Source: Anthropogastromicrobium aceti (GTDB lineage: Bacteria; Bacillota; Clostridia; Lachnospirales; Lachnospiraceae). Taken from it: DNA of 56,332 nucleotides. Below the pieces are notes generated by a model, which saw nothing but the letters and a program-made list of their open reading frames with translations, made no database searches and had not been told where the DNA came from. Numbering within the stretch: position 1 is the first letter of the stretch; each line of letters opens with the position of its first letter. The stretch lies in NCBI RefSeq assembly GCF_025567095.1, contig NZ_JAOQJH010000024.1; one strand, given 5' to 3'. This document shows, one piece after another, positions 42,986 through 52,286 of the stretch. The translations under genes and the position numbers were made by a program.

Positions 42986-45090
42986 CGGCTGCCTCCTTTC
43001 CGCTGGTCAAATTCCAGCTTGAAATTGGCATACTGTCCATCGTCCTCCAAAACCACAGTGGCATCGTAGGTCTTGCCGGTTTTCTCCGAATATAACCCCG
43101 TCACACGGACACGGCCATCGTTCAGCAGCGCAGACACCACAGCCTTGGTCGGCTGTTTTTTCTTGGCAGCCCACCATTTGTTGTTTTTCCAGATTGCAAA
43201 TTTGCAAGAATCATTCTGACAGAAGAAGCCTTTTTGCAGTTCTGCAACTTCACCGCCGCAGCGAGGGCATTTGCCCACCACCTCACGGGGCGGAGTGAAC
43301 AGGTACTCAGTTCCCTTGATGACCTGATAAGTCCCCACCAGATCTTTCAGCATGGTGCTGATCCCATCCAGAAACTCCTCTGGGGCAAGCTGCCCGCGCT
43401 CGATCTCGCCCAGGCGATACTCCCACTCGGCAGTCAGAAGCGGCGATTGCAGTTGTTCCGGCAGCACCGTGATAAGGGATACTGCATCGTGGGAAGGAAG
43501 AAGCTGCACCGTTTTTCTGTTCTTTTTTCGCTCCAGAAAACCGGCAGATACCAGCTTTTCCAAAATACCGGCACGGGTGGCCGGTGTCCCCAGACCTTTT
43601 CTCTCAGCATCCTCTGGCATATCATCTTTCCCGGCAGTCTCCATTGCGGACAATAGGGTGTCCTCCGTAAAGTGCTGAGGCGGACTGCTTTTGCCTTCTT
43701 TGACGATTGCCGCAGAAACCGAAAGTGTCTGTCCTTCGGTCAGCTCCGGCAGGGCTTTCTCTACGCCCTCTTTTTTCGGCTCTGTATCCTTCATTTTGGC
43801 ACGATAAGCGTCCTCCAGTGCTTTCCATCCGGGGTGCTTCACCGTTTTTCCTTTTGTGGTAAACTCCCCACCGGCACACTCTGCAATCACAACGGTTTCC
43901 GAATAGATATGGGGCTGGGCTACGGCGCACATCAGACGCAGGGCCACCAGCTCCAGCACCGCTTTTTCTCCCGCAGGAAGGGCAGAAAGGTCTGCATCCT
44001 TGAGATTTCTGGTAGGGATTACTGCGTGGTGGTCGGTTACTTTCTTATCGTTGATTACCGTCTGCGGATCACAGGTAATGGCGATCCCTTTGCGAAACGG
44101 CATAGCACTGGCAACCAGATTCACCAGCACCGGCAGGCTGTCTGCCATATCACCAGTCAGATAGCGGCTGTCAGTACGGGGATAGGTGCAGAGCTTCTTT
44201 TCATACAGGCTTTGTAGATAGTCCAGGGTCTGCTGGGCTGTAAATCCAAGCAGGCGGTTGGCATCTCTTTGCAGGGTAGTCAAGTCATAGAGGGCAGGCG
44301 GCTTTTCGGACTTTTCCTTGCACTCCACCTTTTTGATTGTGACATTTGCACCCTGACAGGCTTCTTTCAGCTGCTCGGCAGCGGCCTTATTCGCCATGCG
44401 CTCCCCGGATACGGTAAGACCGGGCAGCTCCAGCGCCACGGTATAAAAGGGAACCGGCTGAAAGGTGTCGATCTCACCTTCTCGCTGGACAATGAGCGCC
44501 AGTGTTGGGGACATCACGCGCCCGATGTTGAGGGTGCGGTGATACAGCACGGAAAAAAGCCTTGTGGCATTGATTCCCACCAGCCAGTCGGCCTTGGCAC
44601 GGCAGAGGGCAGCATCCCGAATTCCGTCATAATCCGCACCGGGGCGCAGGTTTGCAAAGCCTTCCCTTATGGCAGAGTCCTCCATCGAAGAAATCCAGAG
44701 CCTTTTCATAGGCTTTTGACAGTCTGCCAGCTCATAGACGCTGCGGAAGATCAGCTCACCCTCGCGTCCGGCATCGCAGGCATTTACCACCTCCGTCACA
44801 TCCGGGGCATTCATCAGCTTTTTCAGAATATCAAACTGCTTTTTCTTATCCTTTCCCACTACCATCTGCCAATGTTCCGGCAGGATAGGCAGGTCATCAT
44901 ATCGCCACTTGGCATACTTTGGGTCATAGCTGTCTGCATCCGCAAGACCGGCCAGGTGGCCCACGCACCAGCTGACACGCCAGCCGTTGCCCTCCAGATA
45001 CCCGTCCTTACGGACGGTTGCGCCGATCACCGCCGCCAAACTCTGGGCAACTGATGGTTTTTCGGCAATTACCAATTTATGTTGAGCCAT
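42982..45090 (-). CDS. topB: DNA topoisomerase III
   Basis: 702 aa. The TOPRIM domain (LVIAEKPSVAQ at 5-15, later DAGREGELIFR) is followed by the type IA core with the active-site Tyr near residue 303 in CTYPRTDSRYLT, and a C-terminal zinc ribbon (CPRCGGEVAELQ...CQNDSCKF). It relaxes or decatenates single-stranded regions and is a standard passenger of clostridial conjugative elements, presumably assisting plasmid-like replication and transfer. GGAGG lies 7 nt before the ATG. Confidence 0.95.
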   Translation of the reverse strand: MAQHKLVIAEKPSVAQSLAAVIGATVRKDGYLEGNGWRVSWCVGHLAGLADADSYDPKYAKWRYDDLPILPEHWQMVVGKDKKKQFDILKKLMNAPDVTEVVNACDAGREGELIFRSVYELADCQKPMKRLWISSMEDSAIREGFANLRPGADYDGIRDAALCRAKADWLVGINATRLFSVLYHRTLNIGRVMSPTLALIVQREGEIDTFQPVPFYTVALELPGLTVSGERMANKAAAEQLKEACQGANVTIKKVECKEKSEKPPALYDLTTLQRDANRLLGFTAQQTLDYLQSLYEKKLCTYPRTDSRYLTGDMADSLPVLVNLVASAMPFRKGIAITCDPQTVINDKKVTDHHAVIPTRNLKDADLSALPAGEKAVLELVALRLMCAVAQPHIYSETVVIAECAGGEFTTKGKTVKHPGWKALEDAYRAKMKDTEPKKEGVEKALPELTEGQTLSVSAAIVKEGKSSPPQHFTEDTLLSAMETAGKDDMPEDAERKGLGTPATRAGILEKLVSAGFLERKKNRKTVQLLPSHDAVSLITVLPEQLQSPLLTAEWEYRLGEIERGQLAPEEFLDGISTMLKDLVGTYQVIKGTEYLFTPPREVVGKCPRCGGEVAELQKGFFCQNDSCKFAIWKNNKWWAAKKKQPTKAVVSALLNDGRVRVTGLYSEKTGKTYDATVVLEDDGQYANFKLEFDQRKGGSR

Positions 45091-45280
45091 GATGGTTCCT
45101 CCTCTCTTTGAGCCATCGGGACATTTCCCGGTGACAGATACCTACGCAGGGTCTTCCATAATTCCCGCAACCATAGCAGGGGTGGCTGTGGGGTAAAGAA
45201 GGAGGACGGGAAGTTTCCTTCCCGCCCTCCGGCCTGCGTGTCATCATGCGTTCATGGGGACTGTCTGTGAAACGGGTCAT
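45077..45280 (-). CDS. Small cysteine-containing ORF between DUF4366 and topB
   Basis: 67 aa, with CYGCGNYGRPCVGIC and a His-rich, basic surround, so a metal site is possible. Its ATG overlaps the DUF4366 stop (ATGA) and its end overlaps topB by 14 bp, which favours coupled translation. Against it, a strong hairpin (GGAGGACGGGAAG/CTTCCCGCCCTCC, 45201-45230) lies within the frame, so the stretch could instead be an untranslated attenuator. Confidence 0.5.
   Translation of the reverse strand: MTRFTDSPHERMMTRRPEGGKETSRPPSLPHSHPCYGCGNYGRPCVGICHREMSRWLKERRNHHGST
45201..45230 (-). terminator. Terminator-like hairpin inside the small ORF
   Basis: A 13-bp stem with one mismatch and a TTTC loop (plus strand) is followed on the minus strand by TTCTTTACC, a weak T-run. 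It may reduce expression of topB and later genes relative to those before it. Confidence 0.5.
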
Positions 45281-46041
45281 TTCACACTGTCCTCATCATC
45301 TTCTTCTGTGCTGCCCCCGTCAGCATCCGGTTCTTCCGACTCCTCACCCTCGGTTTCCCATTCCTCAGAATCTTCCTCTCCATAATCATAATCGTCCAGA
45401 CTGTCATTGCCCTTGGTCTTAGGCTTATTCTTAACGAGCTTCAAGTAGGCAAATACGCCACCGCCACCAAGCAGAGCCAGCAAAAGGACCAGCGCAGCTG
45501 GGTTCAATCCGGCAGGCTTCTCTTTTTCCGGCTCCGATGTTTCTGCCGGAGGTTCCGGTGCTTTGCCCGTACATTTACTCTTATCAGTTGCGCAGACCGG
45601 GCAGGCCGTATTGACTGCCCCTGCTTCACATTTTGTTGAACAGCTGCATACCGCAGGCATCTCCTCTTTGGGTTTTCCATCTTCCATCAGCGCCGCAAGG
45701 TCTGCATCGTCCACCTGATTCAGAAAGTGAACAGCAGTCTCCTTGTCCTCATTCGCCCTATCAATCAGGATGTAAAAGTAATTTCCAGCTTTGGTCGTAA
45801 CAGTAATAAGCTGCTTATTGCCTCCAAAATCATCCACCAATGCCGCATTCCCCTCCGGTGTAAGTGCCGGTGCCGGTTCTGTTTCTTCCACAATCACATT
45901 GCTGTCATTGGTAGAATCCTCTGCCGGTGCCGCCGGAGCCTGTTCTGACCCCTGTGCGAAAGCAGGGATCGTAAAGCCAAATGCCACAACCATTGTCAGG
46001 CAAAGGGCGGAAAGTGTTTTGCAAATTCTTTTATTCTTCAT
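45277..46041 (-). CDS. DUF4366/CD1107-family mobile element membrane protein
   Basis: 254 aa. A signal peptide (residues 1-29, ending PAFAQ) precedes a Pro/Glu-rich spacer, a globular part, a cysteine cluster (CSCSTKCEAG, CPVCATDKSKC), one membrane helix (about 183-203) and a very acidic cytoplasmic tail. This is the CD1107/DUF4366 layout of Tn1549-type elements, an envelope protein of the mating apparatus whose function is unknown. GGAGGT lies 8 nt before the ATG; it overlaps the DUF4315 gene by 11 bp. Confidence 0.88.
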   Translation of the reverse strand: MKNKRICKTLSALCLTMVVAFGFTIPAFAQGSEQAPAAPAEDSTNDSNVIVEETEPAPALTPEGNAALVDDFGGNKQLITVTTKAGNYFYILIDRANEDKETAVHFLNQVDDADLAALMEDGKPKEEMPAVCSCSTKCEAGAVNTACPVCATDKSKCTGKAPEPPAETSEPEKEKPAGLNPAALVLLLALLGGGGVFAYLKLVKNKPKTKGNDSLDDYDYGEEDSEEWETEGEESEEPDADGGSTEEDDEDSVK

Positions 46042-46288
46042 AAGCGGTAACCTCCTGATTATTTGATTCCGACAGTGCTGTATCTCTGCCGTGGTTCATT
46101 CCACCGGAAAGCATAGCGTTCAGCTGTGCTGGAGTCATGCGTAGCGCACGAACCATCTGAACGATTTCCAGATTCTCTGCCTCCGTTTTCTGTGCTTCCA
46201 GGGTCTTGAGCTTTTCCTGATATTCCGCAATCTTCTCACGGGTTTTCTCAATTTCCTGGTCAATACGTTCAATTTTGTTTTTTGCCAT
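46031..46288 (-). CDS. DUF4315 family protein
   Basis: 85 aa. A single long coiled coil (KIERIDQEIEKTREKIAEYQ through about residue 45) is followed by the pattern MVRALRMTPAQLNAMLSGG, diagnostic of DUF4315. GGAGTG lies 7 nt before the ATG. It is located between the CHAP hydrolase and DUF4366 genes, as in other elements of this type. Function unknown. Confidence 0.88.
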   Translation of the reverse strand: MAKNKIERIDQEIEKTREKIAEYQEKLKTLEAQKTEAENLEIVQMVRALRMTPAQLNAMLSGGMNHGRDTALSESNNQEVTAYEE

Positions 46289-46316
46289 AACCGTTCACTC
46301 CTTTCCACAAAGTCTG

Positions 46317-48053
46317 TTACCAGTTCATCAGGCCATAGCCCTTAATGCTTTGATAATTCAGGTCATAACTTTTGATCTTGCAGGCATCGCCGGAATTTCC
46401 CTCCACCGTATAAACACGGCTGCCATCCGTACCGATCACGATACCCACATGGTCCGCTGTCCCATCCAAATCCCAGTCAAAGAAAATTGCATCTCCGGGA
46501 GCCAGATTGTTATAGCCTCTTGCACCCCATTGTCCATGAGACTGGAACCACGGAACACCTTGCCACTCACAGCCAGCAAAACGCGGCTCACTTTTTCCAG
46601 CCTGGTTATAACACCAGGATACAAAGCAGGCGCACCACTCCACGCGGCTGTCAAAGCCATACCAGCTCCAATAAGGATAGCCGCCCACATTGCCCACCTG
46701 ACGCTTGGCCAGTTCCACCAGCTGAGGATTGCCGGGGCGGGTACCGTTAATGAACTGCACACCGGACAGATCTTCCGAGCCGCTGGTATCAGGGGAACCG
46801 CCGCCAAACAACAGCGGCTTATTGCCCATGGTCTGTCGGTAGACCTGATACATTTCCATCTGCTCCGGGGTCAGAATCTCCGACGCCACAGCGGAAATGG
46901 GCTTGCTGGTGAGTTTCACATTCAAAATGTAATACTCATAGGGAACTTCTTCTGAGGTGGTCTCGCCGGTCTCCGGGTCGGTGGAGGTCTCCGTGCGGTA
47001 GCGGATCTCCACTTCCTCAGTAAGCGTCAGCTGATACTGTGCTGCAAACACACGCGCCAGCTCTGCCTGAGCACTCTGCTGGGTGTAACCTTGCAAGACG
47101 GCAGACAGAAATGCTGCCAGCTCATGAGGGTCATGGCCGATCATACCAAGGTCATAGCGATACTCGTCATACCCTGGGTGGCTGCTTTCAATGTTGTCGA
47201 TTTCCTCCTGCAACTGGACTTCTCTGGCTGCATAATCTGCCTCCACTGCCAGCATTTCCGGGTCATCCGACGGATAAGTGGTGCCGGAGAGAACGGAACC
47301 GATGCTCTGCGCCATCATGGAGCAGGAGGACATGGTATTCATCAGCATACAGGTAATGAGGAACAAAACCCCTGCCATCAGGAAACCCTTCTTGTGGCGC
47401 ATAACGAACGCCCCTGCCTGCTGTGCCTTTTCTTTTACCGTCCTTGCGGCTTTTCCGGTTTTGGACGCAGCCTGGGCGGTATTTCCGGCAGTCTGACCGG
47501 CGTGTTTGGCGGCGGCATACTGCTTTTTAATGGCCTGCTTTTGCTGCCAGCGGGAAAGAGGGTTGCTGGCAAACTGGGGATTTTCCTGCAAAGATTTCTG
47601 GTACAGAACATTTACATTTGCCTTTTCCAGTTGACGCTCTGCCTGGGCTGCTTTGCGGTACGGCTTCAGCTTGTGGCTGCGATAGCCCTCCCGCACCAGA
47701 TAAGCGCCGGTCTCCACCGCTTCCTCGGACTTGTGGGCGCTTTCCACGCCCACATTGTCCTGCTCTGTTTCCCGGATCTCTTTGTGGAGCTTGCCTGCGA
47801 CCAGATGGACGGGAGCTTCCCTGACTCCTTGAGAAACTTTGGAAGGTGGCTTTTTCTTGTCCTCAAAGGTCAGCTTCGAGGTCTTTTTTCCGGTATCCGG
47901 GTCAATGACCGTCTGCCTGACCTTTTTCTTTGGGATATTGGCCTGCGCCTTATCTGCTCTGGCCGCAGCTTTCTCCGCTTTACGGATCGGCTTTTCCAGT
48001 GCAGGCTCCGACCGTTCCTCATCAGTAAAGCGCAGGCGCGGCTCCTTATTCAA
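46317..48053 (-). CDS. CD1108-family cell-wall hydrolase with CHAP domain
   Basis: 578 aa from a TTG at 48053 (GGGAG 7 nt upstream). A long basic cytoplasmic N-terminus (1-220) leads to one membrane helix (about 224-246), a helical extracytoplasmic domain and a C-terminal CHAP/NlpC-like amidase with Cys in VEWCACFVSW, His in DHVGIVIG and Asn in VEGNSG. Such VirB1-like enzymes open peptidoglycan for the secretion channel. The N-terminus overlaps the preceding gene by 8 bp. The catalytic residues look intact. Confidence 0.9.
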   Translation of the reverse strand: MNKEPRLRFTDEERSEPALEKPIRKAEKAAARADKAQANIPKKKVRQTVIDPDTGKKTSKLTFEDKKKPPSKVSQGVREAPVHLVAGKLHKEIRETEQDNVGVESAHKSEEAVETGAYLVREGYRSHKLKPYRKAAQAERQLEKANVNVLYQKSLQENPQFASNPLSRWQQKQAIKKQYAAAKHAGQTAGNTAQAASKTGKAARTVKEKAQQAGAFVMRHKKGFLMAGVLFLITCMLMNTMSSCSMMAQSIGSVLSGTTYPSDDPEMLAVEADYAAREVQLQEEIDNIESSHPGYDEYRYDLGMIGHDPHELAAFLSAVLQGYTQQSAQAELARVFAAQYQLTLTEEVEIRYRTETSTDPETGETTSEEVPYEYYILNVKLTSKPISAVASEILTPEQMEMYQVYRQTMGNKPLLFGGGSPDTSGSEDLSGVQFINGTRPGNPQLVELAKRQVGNVGGYPYWSWYGFDSRVEWCACFVSWCYNQAGKSEPRFAGCEWQGVPWFQSHGQWGARGYNNLAPGDAIFFDWDLDGTADHVGIVIGTDGSRVYTVEGNSGDACKIKSYDLNYQSIKGYGLMNW

Positions 48054-48429
48054 ACCATTCTCCCACCATGAGGGAGGACATCATGTAGTGCAGCTCTACA
48101 TAAATGGCCATTCCCACAGGATCGTTGAACATACAGCCGGACAGGTAGGCATAAAACTGTGCCACCACATCGGACAGGATCTTCGCTTCGGTTCCTTTCA
48201 GAACCAGACCGCCCATACCTTCCTTAGCACGGATGGCACTCCAGACCTCTGCCAGACGGAGCAGCCCCACCTGACCGGTCTCATTCAGTTCGGCTGCCTG
48301 ATCTGCCGCCGTGCGGCACTCACTTACCGCATCGGCCATGACTGTAAGCAGCTGGCTGCGCTGGGCATTTACCGCCCTGTCAAAAAACATCAGCGGATTC
48401 TTATTCAAAATGTTGGGGTTCATCATCAT
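48046..48429 (-). CDS. Conserved transfer-operon protein downstream of virB4
   Basis: 127 aa, starting with three consecutive Met codons (ATGATGATG), the first overlapping the VirB4 stop; GGAGG 4-10 nt upstream can serve any of the three. Mostly helical, without a signal peptide or membrane helix (QRSQLLTVMADAVSECRTAA...). Its position corresponds to a small conserved gene of the CD1108-CD1110 interval in clostridial elements. No function known. Confidence 0.75.
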   Translation of the reverse strand: MMMNPNILNKNPLMFFDRAVNAQRSQLLTVMADAVSECRTAADQAAELNETGQVGLLRLAEVWSAIRAKEGMGGLVLKGTEAKILSDVVAQFYAYLSGCMFNDPVGMAIYVELHYMMSSLMVGEWFE

Positions 48430-50894
48430 TCATCCTCCTTCTTTTTCAGTTCCTGGGGCTTGGTGGTCATAATGCGGTAAAGCTCGGTATTCTTCGGGAA
48501 GTGATCCACGAAAGGCAGGATTGTAGAGCCATAAAACAGCAGGCCCTCGCCCTCACCGGAGTGGGTCACATAAGATAATTGGTGTGTGGAAATACCCAGC
48601 TGCTTGGCGAGGATCTGACGGTCTCCGCCTGCCTGGTTGAGCATATACACGAAGTCGGAATTTTCAAAGATATTTTCCACCTCGCGGCTGGAAAGTAGAT
48701 CTTTGACGTTCTGCGTGATTCCGGTGGGGATGCCGCCCCATTTTCTGAATCGCTTCCAAATTTCTACCGTATAAGCAGCGGTCTGTTCCTCCTTCAAAAG
48801 CAAGTGCATCTCGTCGATGTAGTAGCGGGTAGACTTGTGAGCGGCACGGTTGATGGTGACACGGTTCCACACCTGATCCTGAACTACCAGCATACCGATT
48901 TTTTTAAGCTGCTTGCCCAGTTCCTTGATGTCGTAGCAGACAATCCGGTTATCAATATCCACATTGCTCTGATGATTGAACACATTCAACGAACCCGTTA
49001 CATAGATTTCCAATGCCGTTGCAATGTACTGAGCTTCTTTTTCTTCCTGCTCCTGCAACAGGTTATAAAGGTCCTCCAAAATCGGCATATTCTCCGGGCG
49101 CGGGTCATTGAGATAGGTCTGATAGACCAGGCGCACACAACGGTCAATAATGGTTTTCTGCACCGGCTGCAAGCCCTCCTTACCGCCCACGATCAGCTCA
49201 CACAAGCTGAGGATAAAGTCAGACTTGAGTGACAGCGGGCTTTCATCATCCGAATAGTCCAGATTCAGATCCATCGGATTGATATAGTTGGTTGAAGTAG
49301 GTGAGATCTTGATGACCTGCCCATGCAGACGCTCAACAAGAGGTGCGTACTCCGCTTCCGGGTCACAGATAATAACATCATCACTGGTAAGCAAAAAGCA
49401 GTTGGCAATTTCTCGTTTTGCGCTGAAGGACTTACCGGAACCCGGCGTACCCAGAATCAGGCCGTTGGGGTTTTTCAGCAGCTTTCTGTCCACCATGATG
49501 AGGTTGTTGGACAGAGCATTGATGCCGTAGTACAGAGCTTCTTTCCCGTTCTGGAACAGTTCCTGCGTAGTGAAGGGCACAAAGATAGCTGTGGAACTGG
49601 TGGTCAGTCCTCGCTGAATCTCAATCTGATTGAGACCCAGAGGCAGACAGCTCATCAGCCCTTCTTCCTGCTGGAAGTCCAGCCTGGTCAGCTGACAGTT
49701 ATACTTCTGGGCAATAGAGCCTGCCTGAAAGATGTTGTTGCCAAGCTGACGGGGATTGTCCGCTGTGTTCAGCACCAGAAAGGTCAAAAGGAACATTCTC
49801 TCGTTGCGGCTCTGCAAATCCTGCAAGAGTTTTTTCGCTTCACTGCCGTAGGTAGCAAGGTCAGATGGAATGATGTCCATGTCGTATCCGGCACGGACTG
49901 CTTTTTTCTGTTCCTCGATCTTGCTGCGGTCCAGGTCGGTAATCTTCCGCTTTACCGTTTTGATGGCTTTCACCTGATCCACCGACTGAATGTGCATACT
50001 CACAATGAGCGAACTTTCCATATCCAGAAAATCAGCCAGCAAACGGTCATTCAGCTCCGGTGCGAGGATCTGCAAAAAAGAAACAGCTCCGTATTTCTTA
50101 CCCATACGGAACTGCTTGCCGGTGCGGAACTCAAAGGAGCTTGGTGCAATAAAATCCTTTGTGGACAGACCGGAAGGAGCCAGCCAGTCCCATTCAAACT
50201 GAAACGGGAGTTGTTCATCCATGTGGAATACCGCATGAAGCTGAAAAAGCCTTTCTTTACCGTCCAGCGTTCTGGCAGCTACACCAAGACGCTTGAAGTT
50301 ATTAAGTATATCGGTCTCAATACGCTCCAGACGGGGCTTGGCGGCTTTGATGCTGTCCGCGTCGATACCAAAGGTCAGGTATTTGGTCTTGATGAGACCG
50401 TTGTTACCTCTGGCCAGCTGATTTTGCAGCATTGTGGTGTATTCCTCGCGGATACTGTCAAAGGCGTCCCTCTGGGGCGGGATGGAAATGGAGTTAGCAA
50501 AGGTCTCCTCCGATGCCGCAAGGTTCAAAAAAGACAGCTGGAAATGAATCGAGCTATCAAAATAATTGAGGAAATCACACCAACCCTCAAAGATTGCCGT
50601 CTTATCTTCGTTTTGGGAGAGCTGATAGTTGATGTCCTGAAACTGGATGGTCTTTGTGTAGTGGCTGTCCGATACGCGGCAGATTCCGTCCGGCCACATC
50701 CGTTCATAAGGGATACTGTCCTGCGCAGATTTTCCTTTTTTGTCCGTGCGGTTAGCGCGGGCAATGGCCGCTTCGATCTGCTTCTTATCGGCGCGGGACA
50801 GCTTTTTCTTTGTCTTTACCGGCTGCATAGCTTTTTCCTCGGTTTTTCCGAACATCCGATGCAGCCATTTTTTTATTGCGGTGAACAATGTCAT
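48426..50894 (-). CDS. VirB4/TraE-type conjugation ATPase
   Basis: 822 aa. The N-terminal VirB4 region (GICRVSDSHYTKTIQFQDIN) leads to a P-loop ILGTPGSGKSFSAKRE near 481, a Walker B RYYIDEMHLLL near 695, and GITQNVKDLL. It powers pilus or channel assembly for the type IV secretion system. The start is uncertain: the ATG at 50894 is only 3 nt after GGAGG, while an in-frame TTG at 50888 has ideal spacing. Either way it overlaps the PrgI gene by more than 100 bp, more than usual for this pair. Confidence 0.94.
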   Translation of the reverse strand: MTLFTAIKKWLHRMFGKTEEKAMQPVKTKKKLSRADKKQIEAAIARANRTDKKGKSAQDSIPYERMWPDGICRVSDSHYTKTIQFQDINYQLSQNEDKTAIFEGWCDFLNYFDSSIHFQLSFLNLAASEETFANSISIPPQRDAFDSIREEYTTMLQNQLARGNNGLIKTKYLTFGIDADSIKAAKPRLERIETDILNNFKRLGVAARTLDGKERLFQLHAVFHMDEQLPFQFEWDWLAPSGLSTKDFIAPSSFEFRTGKQFRMGKKYGAVSFLQILAPELNDRLLADFLDMESSLIVSMHIQSVDQVKAIKTVKRKITDLDRSKIEEQKKAVRAGYDMDIIPSDLATYGSEAKKLLQDLQSRNERMFLLTFLVLNTADNPRQLGNNIFQAGSIAQKYNCQLTRLDFQQEEGLMSCLPLGLNQIEIQRGLTTSSTAIFVPFTTQELFQNGKEALYYGINALSNNLIMVDRKLLKNPNGLILGTPGSGKSFSAKREIANCFLLTSDDVIICDPEAEYAPLVERLHGQVIKISPTSTNYINPMDLNLDYSDDESPLSLKSDFILSLCELIVGGKEGLQPVQKTIIDRCVRLVYQTYLNDPRPENMPILEDLYNLLQEQEEKEAQYIATALEIYVTGSLNVFNHQSNVDIDNRIVCYDIKELGKQLKKIGMLVVQDQVWNRVTINRAAHKSTRYYIDEMHLLLKEEQTAAYTVEIWKRFRKWGGIPTGITQNVKDLLSSREVENIFENSDFVYMLNQAGGDRQILAKQLGISTHQLSYVTHSGEGEGLLFYGSTILPFVDHFPKNTELYRIMTTKPQELKKKEDE

Positions 50895-51240
50895 ACACCT
50901 CCTTATCGAGCATTTCCTGCCGCTTTAATACGGCATAAAAGTTGTTGGTCTGGTAAGGTCGCTGCTTTGGACGGATCACAGCTACTTTGAGAATGTTGCC
51001 CACGATCTTTTCCAGGGGCTGTCCATGCTTTTCGTACATAGCCAGCATAAAGAAGGGCAGCATAACCAGCATCATACACATAGCCGCTACACTGTTTCCG
51101 GTAGGTTTTCTGAGCAAAAAGAAAAGCGGTACGCCAATAAGCGCTCCGCCCGTGAAGCAGATAAGCTGCCGCTTGGTCAGATTGAACATGACCTTTGTTT
51201 TGACTTTTGTTAAGTCCTTGGGTACGGGTACATAAGCCAA
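50785..51240 (-). CDS. PrgI-family conjugation membrane protein
   Basis: 151 aa from a TTG at 51240 with GGAGGT 7 nt upstream; the longer frame to 51318 lacks a site. Sequence AYVPVPKDLTKVKTKVMFNL is followed by two membrane helices (LICFTGGALIGVPLFFLL; SVAAMCMMLVMLPFFMLAMY) and EKIVGNILKVAVIRPKQRPY, the PrgI pattern. It corresponds to VirB3-like inner-membrane components. The basic C-terminal tail is longer than usual and is read from DNA that also encodes the start of VirB4. Confidence 0.88.
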   Translation of the reverse strand: MAYVPVPKDLTKVKTKVMFNLTKRQLICFTGGALIGVPLFFLLRKPTGNSVAAMCMMLVMLPFFMLAMYEKHGQPLEKIVGNILKVAVIRPKQRPYQTNNFYAVLKRQEMLDKEVYDIVHRNKKMAASDVRKNRGKSYAAGKDKEKAVPRR

Positions 51241-51260
51241 TGTGGAAACCTCCTTCCGTT

Positions 51261-52130
51261 TTAGTGCGCCTGAAAGACTGATTTGGCGAGACTGCCGGTT
51301 TTGAACAGCGTAAAACATAGCAGTACGGTGTAGCCCACGCAGCTCCAGATTGCCATGATGATGTCATCTTCCAGAGCGATGTTCTGCACCAGCACAGCAT
51401 AAATTGCCACGCAAACGATAATGAGAAACGCCTGAAAGCCCAGTGCCAGCAGGGATCGGAGGTAATTCTGTCCCATACCGCCCCATTCTTTGCCCATCAT
51501 TGCAGCCATTGGAACGGGAGCCACCGAAGTTACAAGGTAGATCTCGATCATACGGCCATAAATAACGATAAAGATACAGATATACAACGCCCACATGGTA
51601 ATGCCAATAAAGAGGGATTGGAACCACAGTCCGAACAGCGGTCCCAAATCCATTTCCATCAGCCTCGGTTCCAGATCGGTCATAACTGAGGAAATGTCAA
51701 TGGACGCATCCGAATTGATAATCCCTGCCGCCTGCGCCACCACGCTCTGCGCCATATCAAAGACGCCCATCACGATATTCCATGTGTTTGTGACAATGAG
51801 GATGGCGGCAGCTGATTTGAACACCCACTTGAAAATCATCCAGGTATCCACATCATGCAGGTTGTTCTTGTCTGCAATCATCTGGATCAGGTCTACGGTC
51901 ATCACGATAGCCAGGATCACACCTGCAATCGGCACCATGATGGAGTTTGACAGATTCTCAATCATATTGAAAATACTGCCATTCCATCCCTGTGGGGTCT
52001 GTCCTACCTGTACGGATATATCCGCGACCTGTTGGTTTACGCTGTCAAACATCCCCGAAAGGTTGCTCATAATACCGCCCACCAGCATTTCTTTCAGCCA
52101 ATTTGTCAGGGCTTCAAGTAAGAAATCCAT
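51261..52130 (-). CDS. VirB6/TrbL-like protein (CD1112 family)
   Basis: 289 aa with about six membrane helices, including IMVPIAGVILAIVMTVDLIQ, WALYICIFIVIYGRMIEIYL and FQAFLIIVCVAIYAVLVQNI. Size and motif order fit the CD1112-type VirB6/TrbL protein that forms the membrane pore of the secretion system. GGAGGT lies 8 nt before the ATG. It directly follows the Maff2 remnant and is the last T4SS gene before the nested element, which cuts the operon upstream of it. Confidence 0.88.
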   Translation of the reverse strand: MDFLLEALTNWLKEMLVGGIMSNLSGMFDSVNQQVADISVQVGQTPQGWNGSIFNMIENLSNSIMVPIAGVILAIVMTVDLIQMIADKNNLHDVDTWMIFKWVFKSAAAILIVTNTWNIVMGVFDMAQSVVAQAAGIINSDASIDISSVMTDLEPRLMEMDLGPLFGLWFQSLFIGITMWALYICIFIVIYGRMIEIYLVTSVAPVPMAAMMGKEWGGMGQNYLRSLLALGFQAFLIIVCVAIYAVLVQNIALEDDIIMAIWSCVGYTVLLCFTLFKTGSLAKSVFQAH

Positions 52131-52150
52131 ACGGTGTCAACCTCCTTTCC

Positions 52151-52178
52151 GCCGCCCCCGCAGAGCTGCGGGAGCGGC
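52151..52178 (-). promoter_or_regulatory. GC-rich hairpin between Maff2 remnant and virB6-like gene
   Basis: GCCGCCCCCGCA pairs with TGCGGGAGCGGC (one mismatch, 4-base loop). It lies immediately before the ribosome-binding site of the VirB6-like gene on the minus strand and could modulate its expression. Confidence 0.5.
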
Positions 52179-52199
52179 AAGGATTTCATGCAGGAACGC

Positions 52200-52286
52200 T
52201 TAGACAGAGAACAGCCCGGAGAGCAGAGGTACAAGAACCATACCAACAACGGCTACACCAGCACCGGCCATAAGCTGTTTTATCCC
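52200..52286 (-). pseudogene. Maff2-family gene remnant (last 28 codons)
   Basis: The frame reads GIKQLMAGAGVAVVGMVLVP then LLSGLFSV-stop, the C-terminal half-helix of the Maff2 family of small conjugation membrane proteins, in the expected place upstream of the VirB6 gene. Immediately upstream the frame meets TAA (52290-52292) and unrelated sequence. The gene has therefore been interrupted by the nested serine-recombinase element; its N-terminal part should lie to the right of the window. Confidence 0.8.

Noticed and set aside
49323..50990. Plus-strand frame of 555 codons opposite virB4
   Set aside because: It mirrors the codon pattern of virB4 on the other strand; composition is rich in His/Arg/Gln/Leu, as antisense frames of genes with this codon use are.
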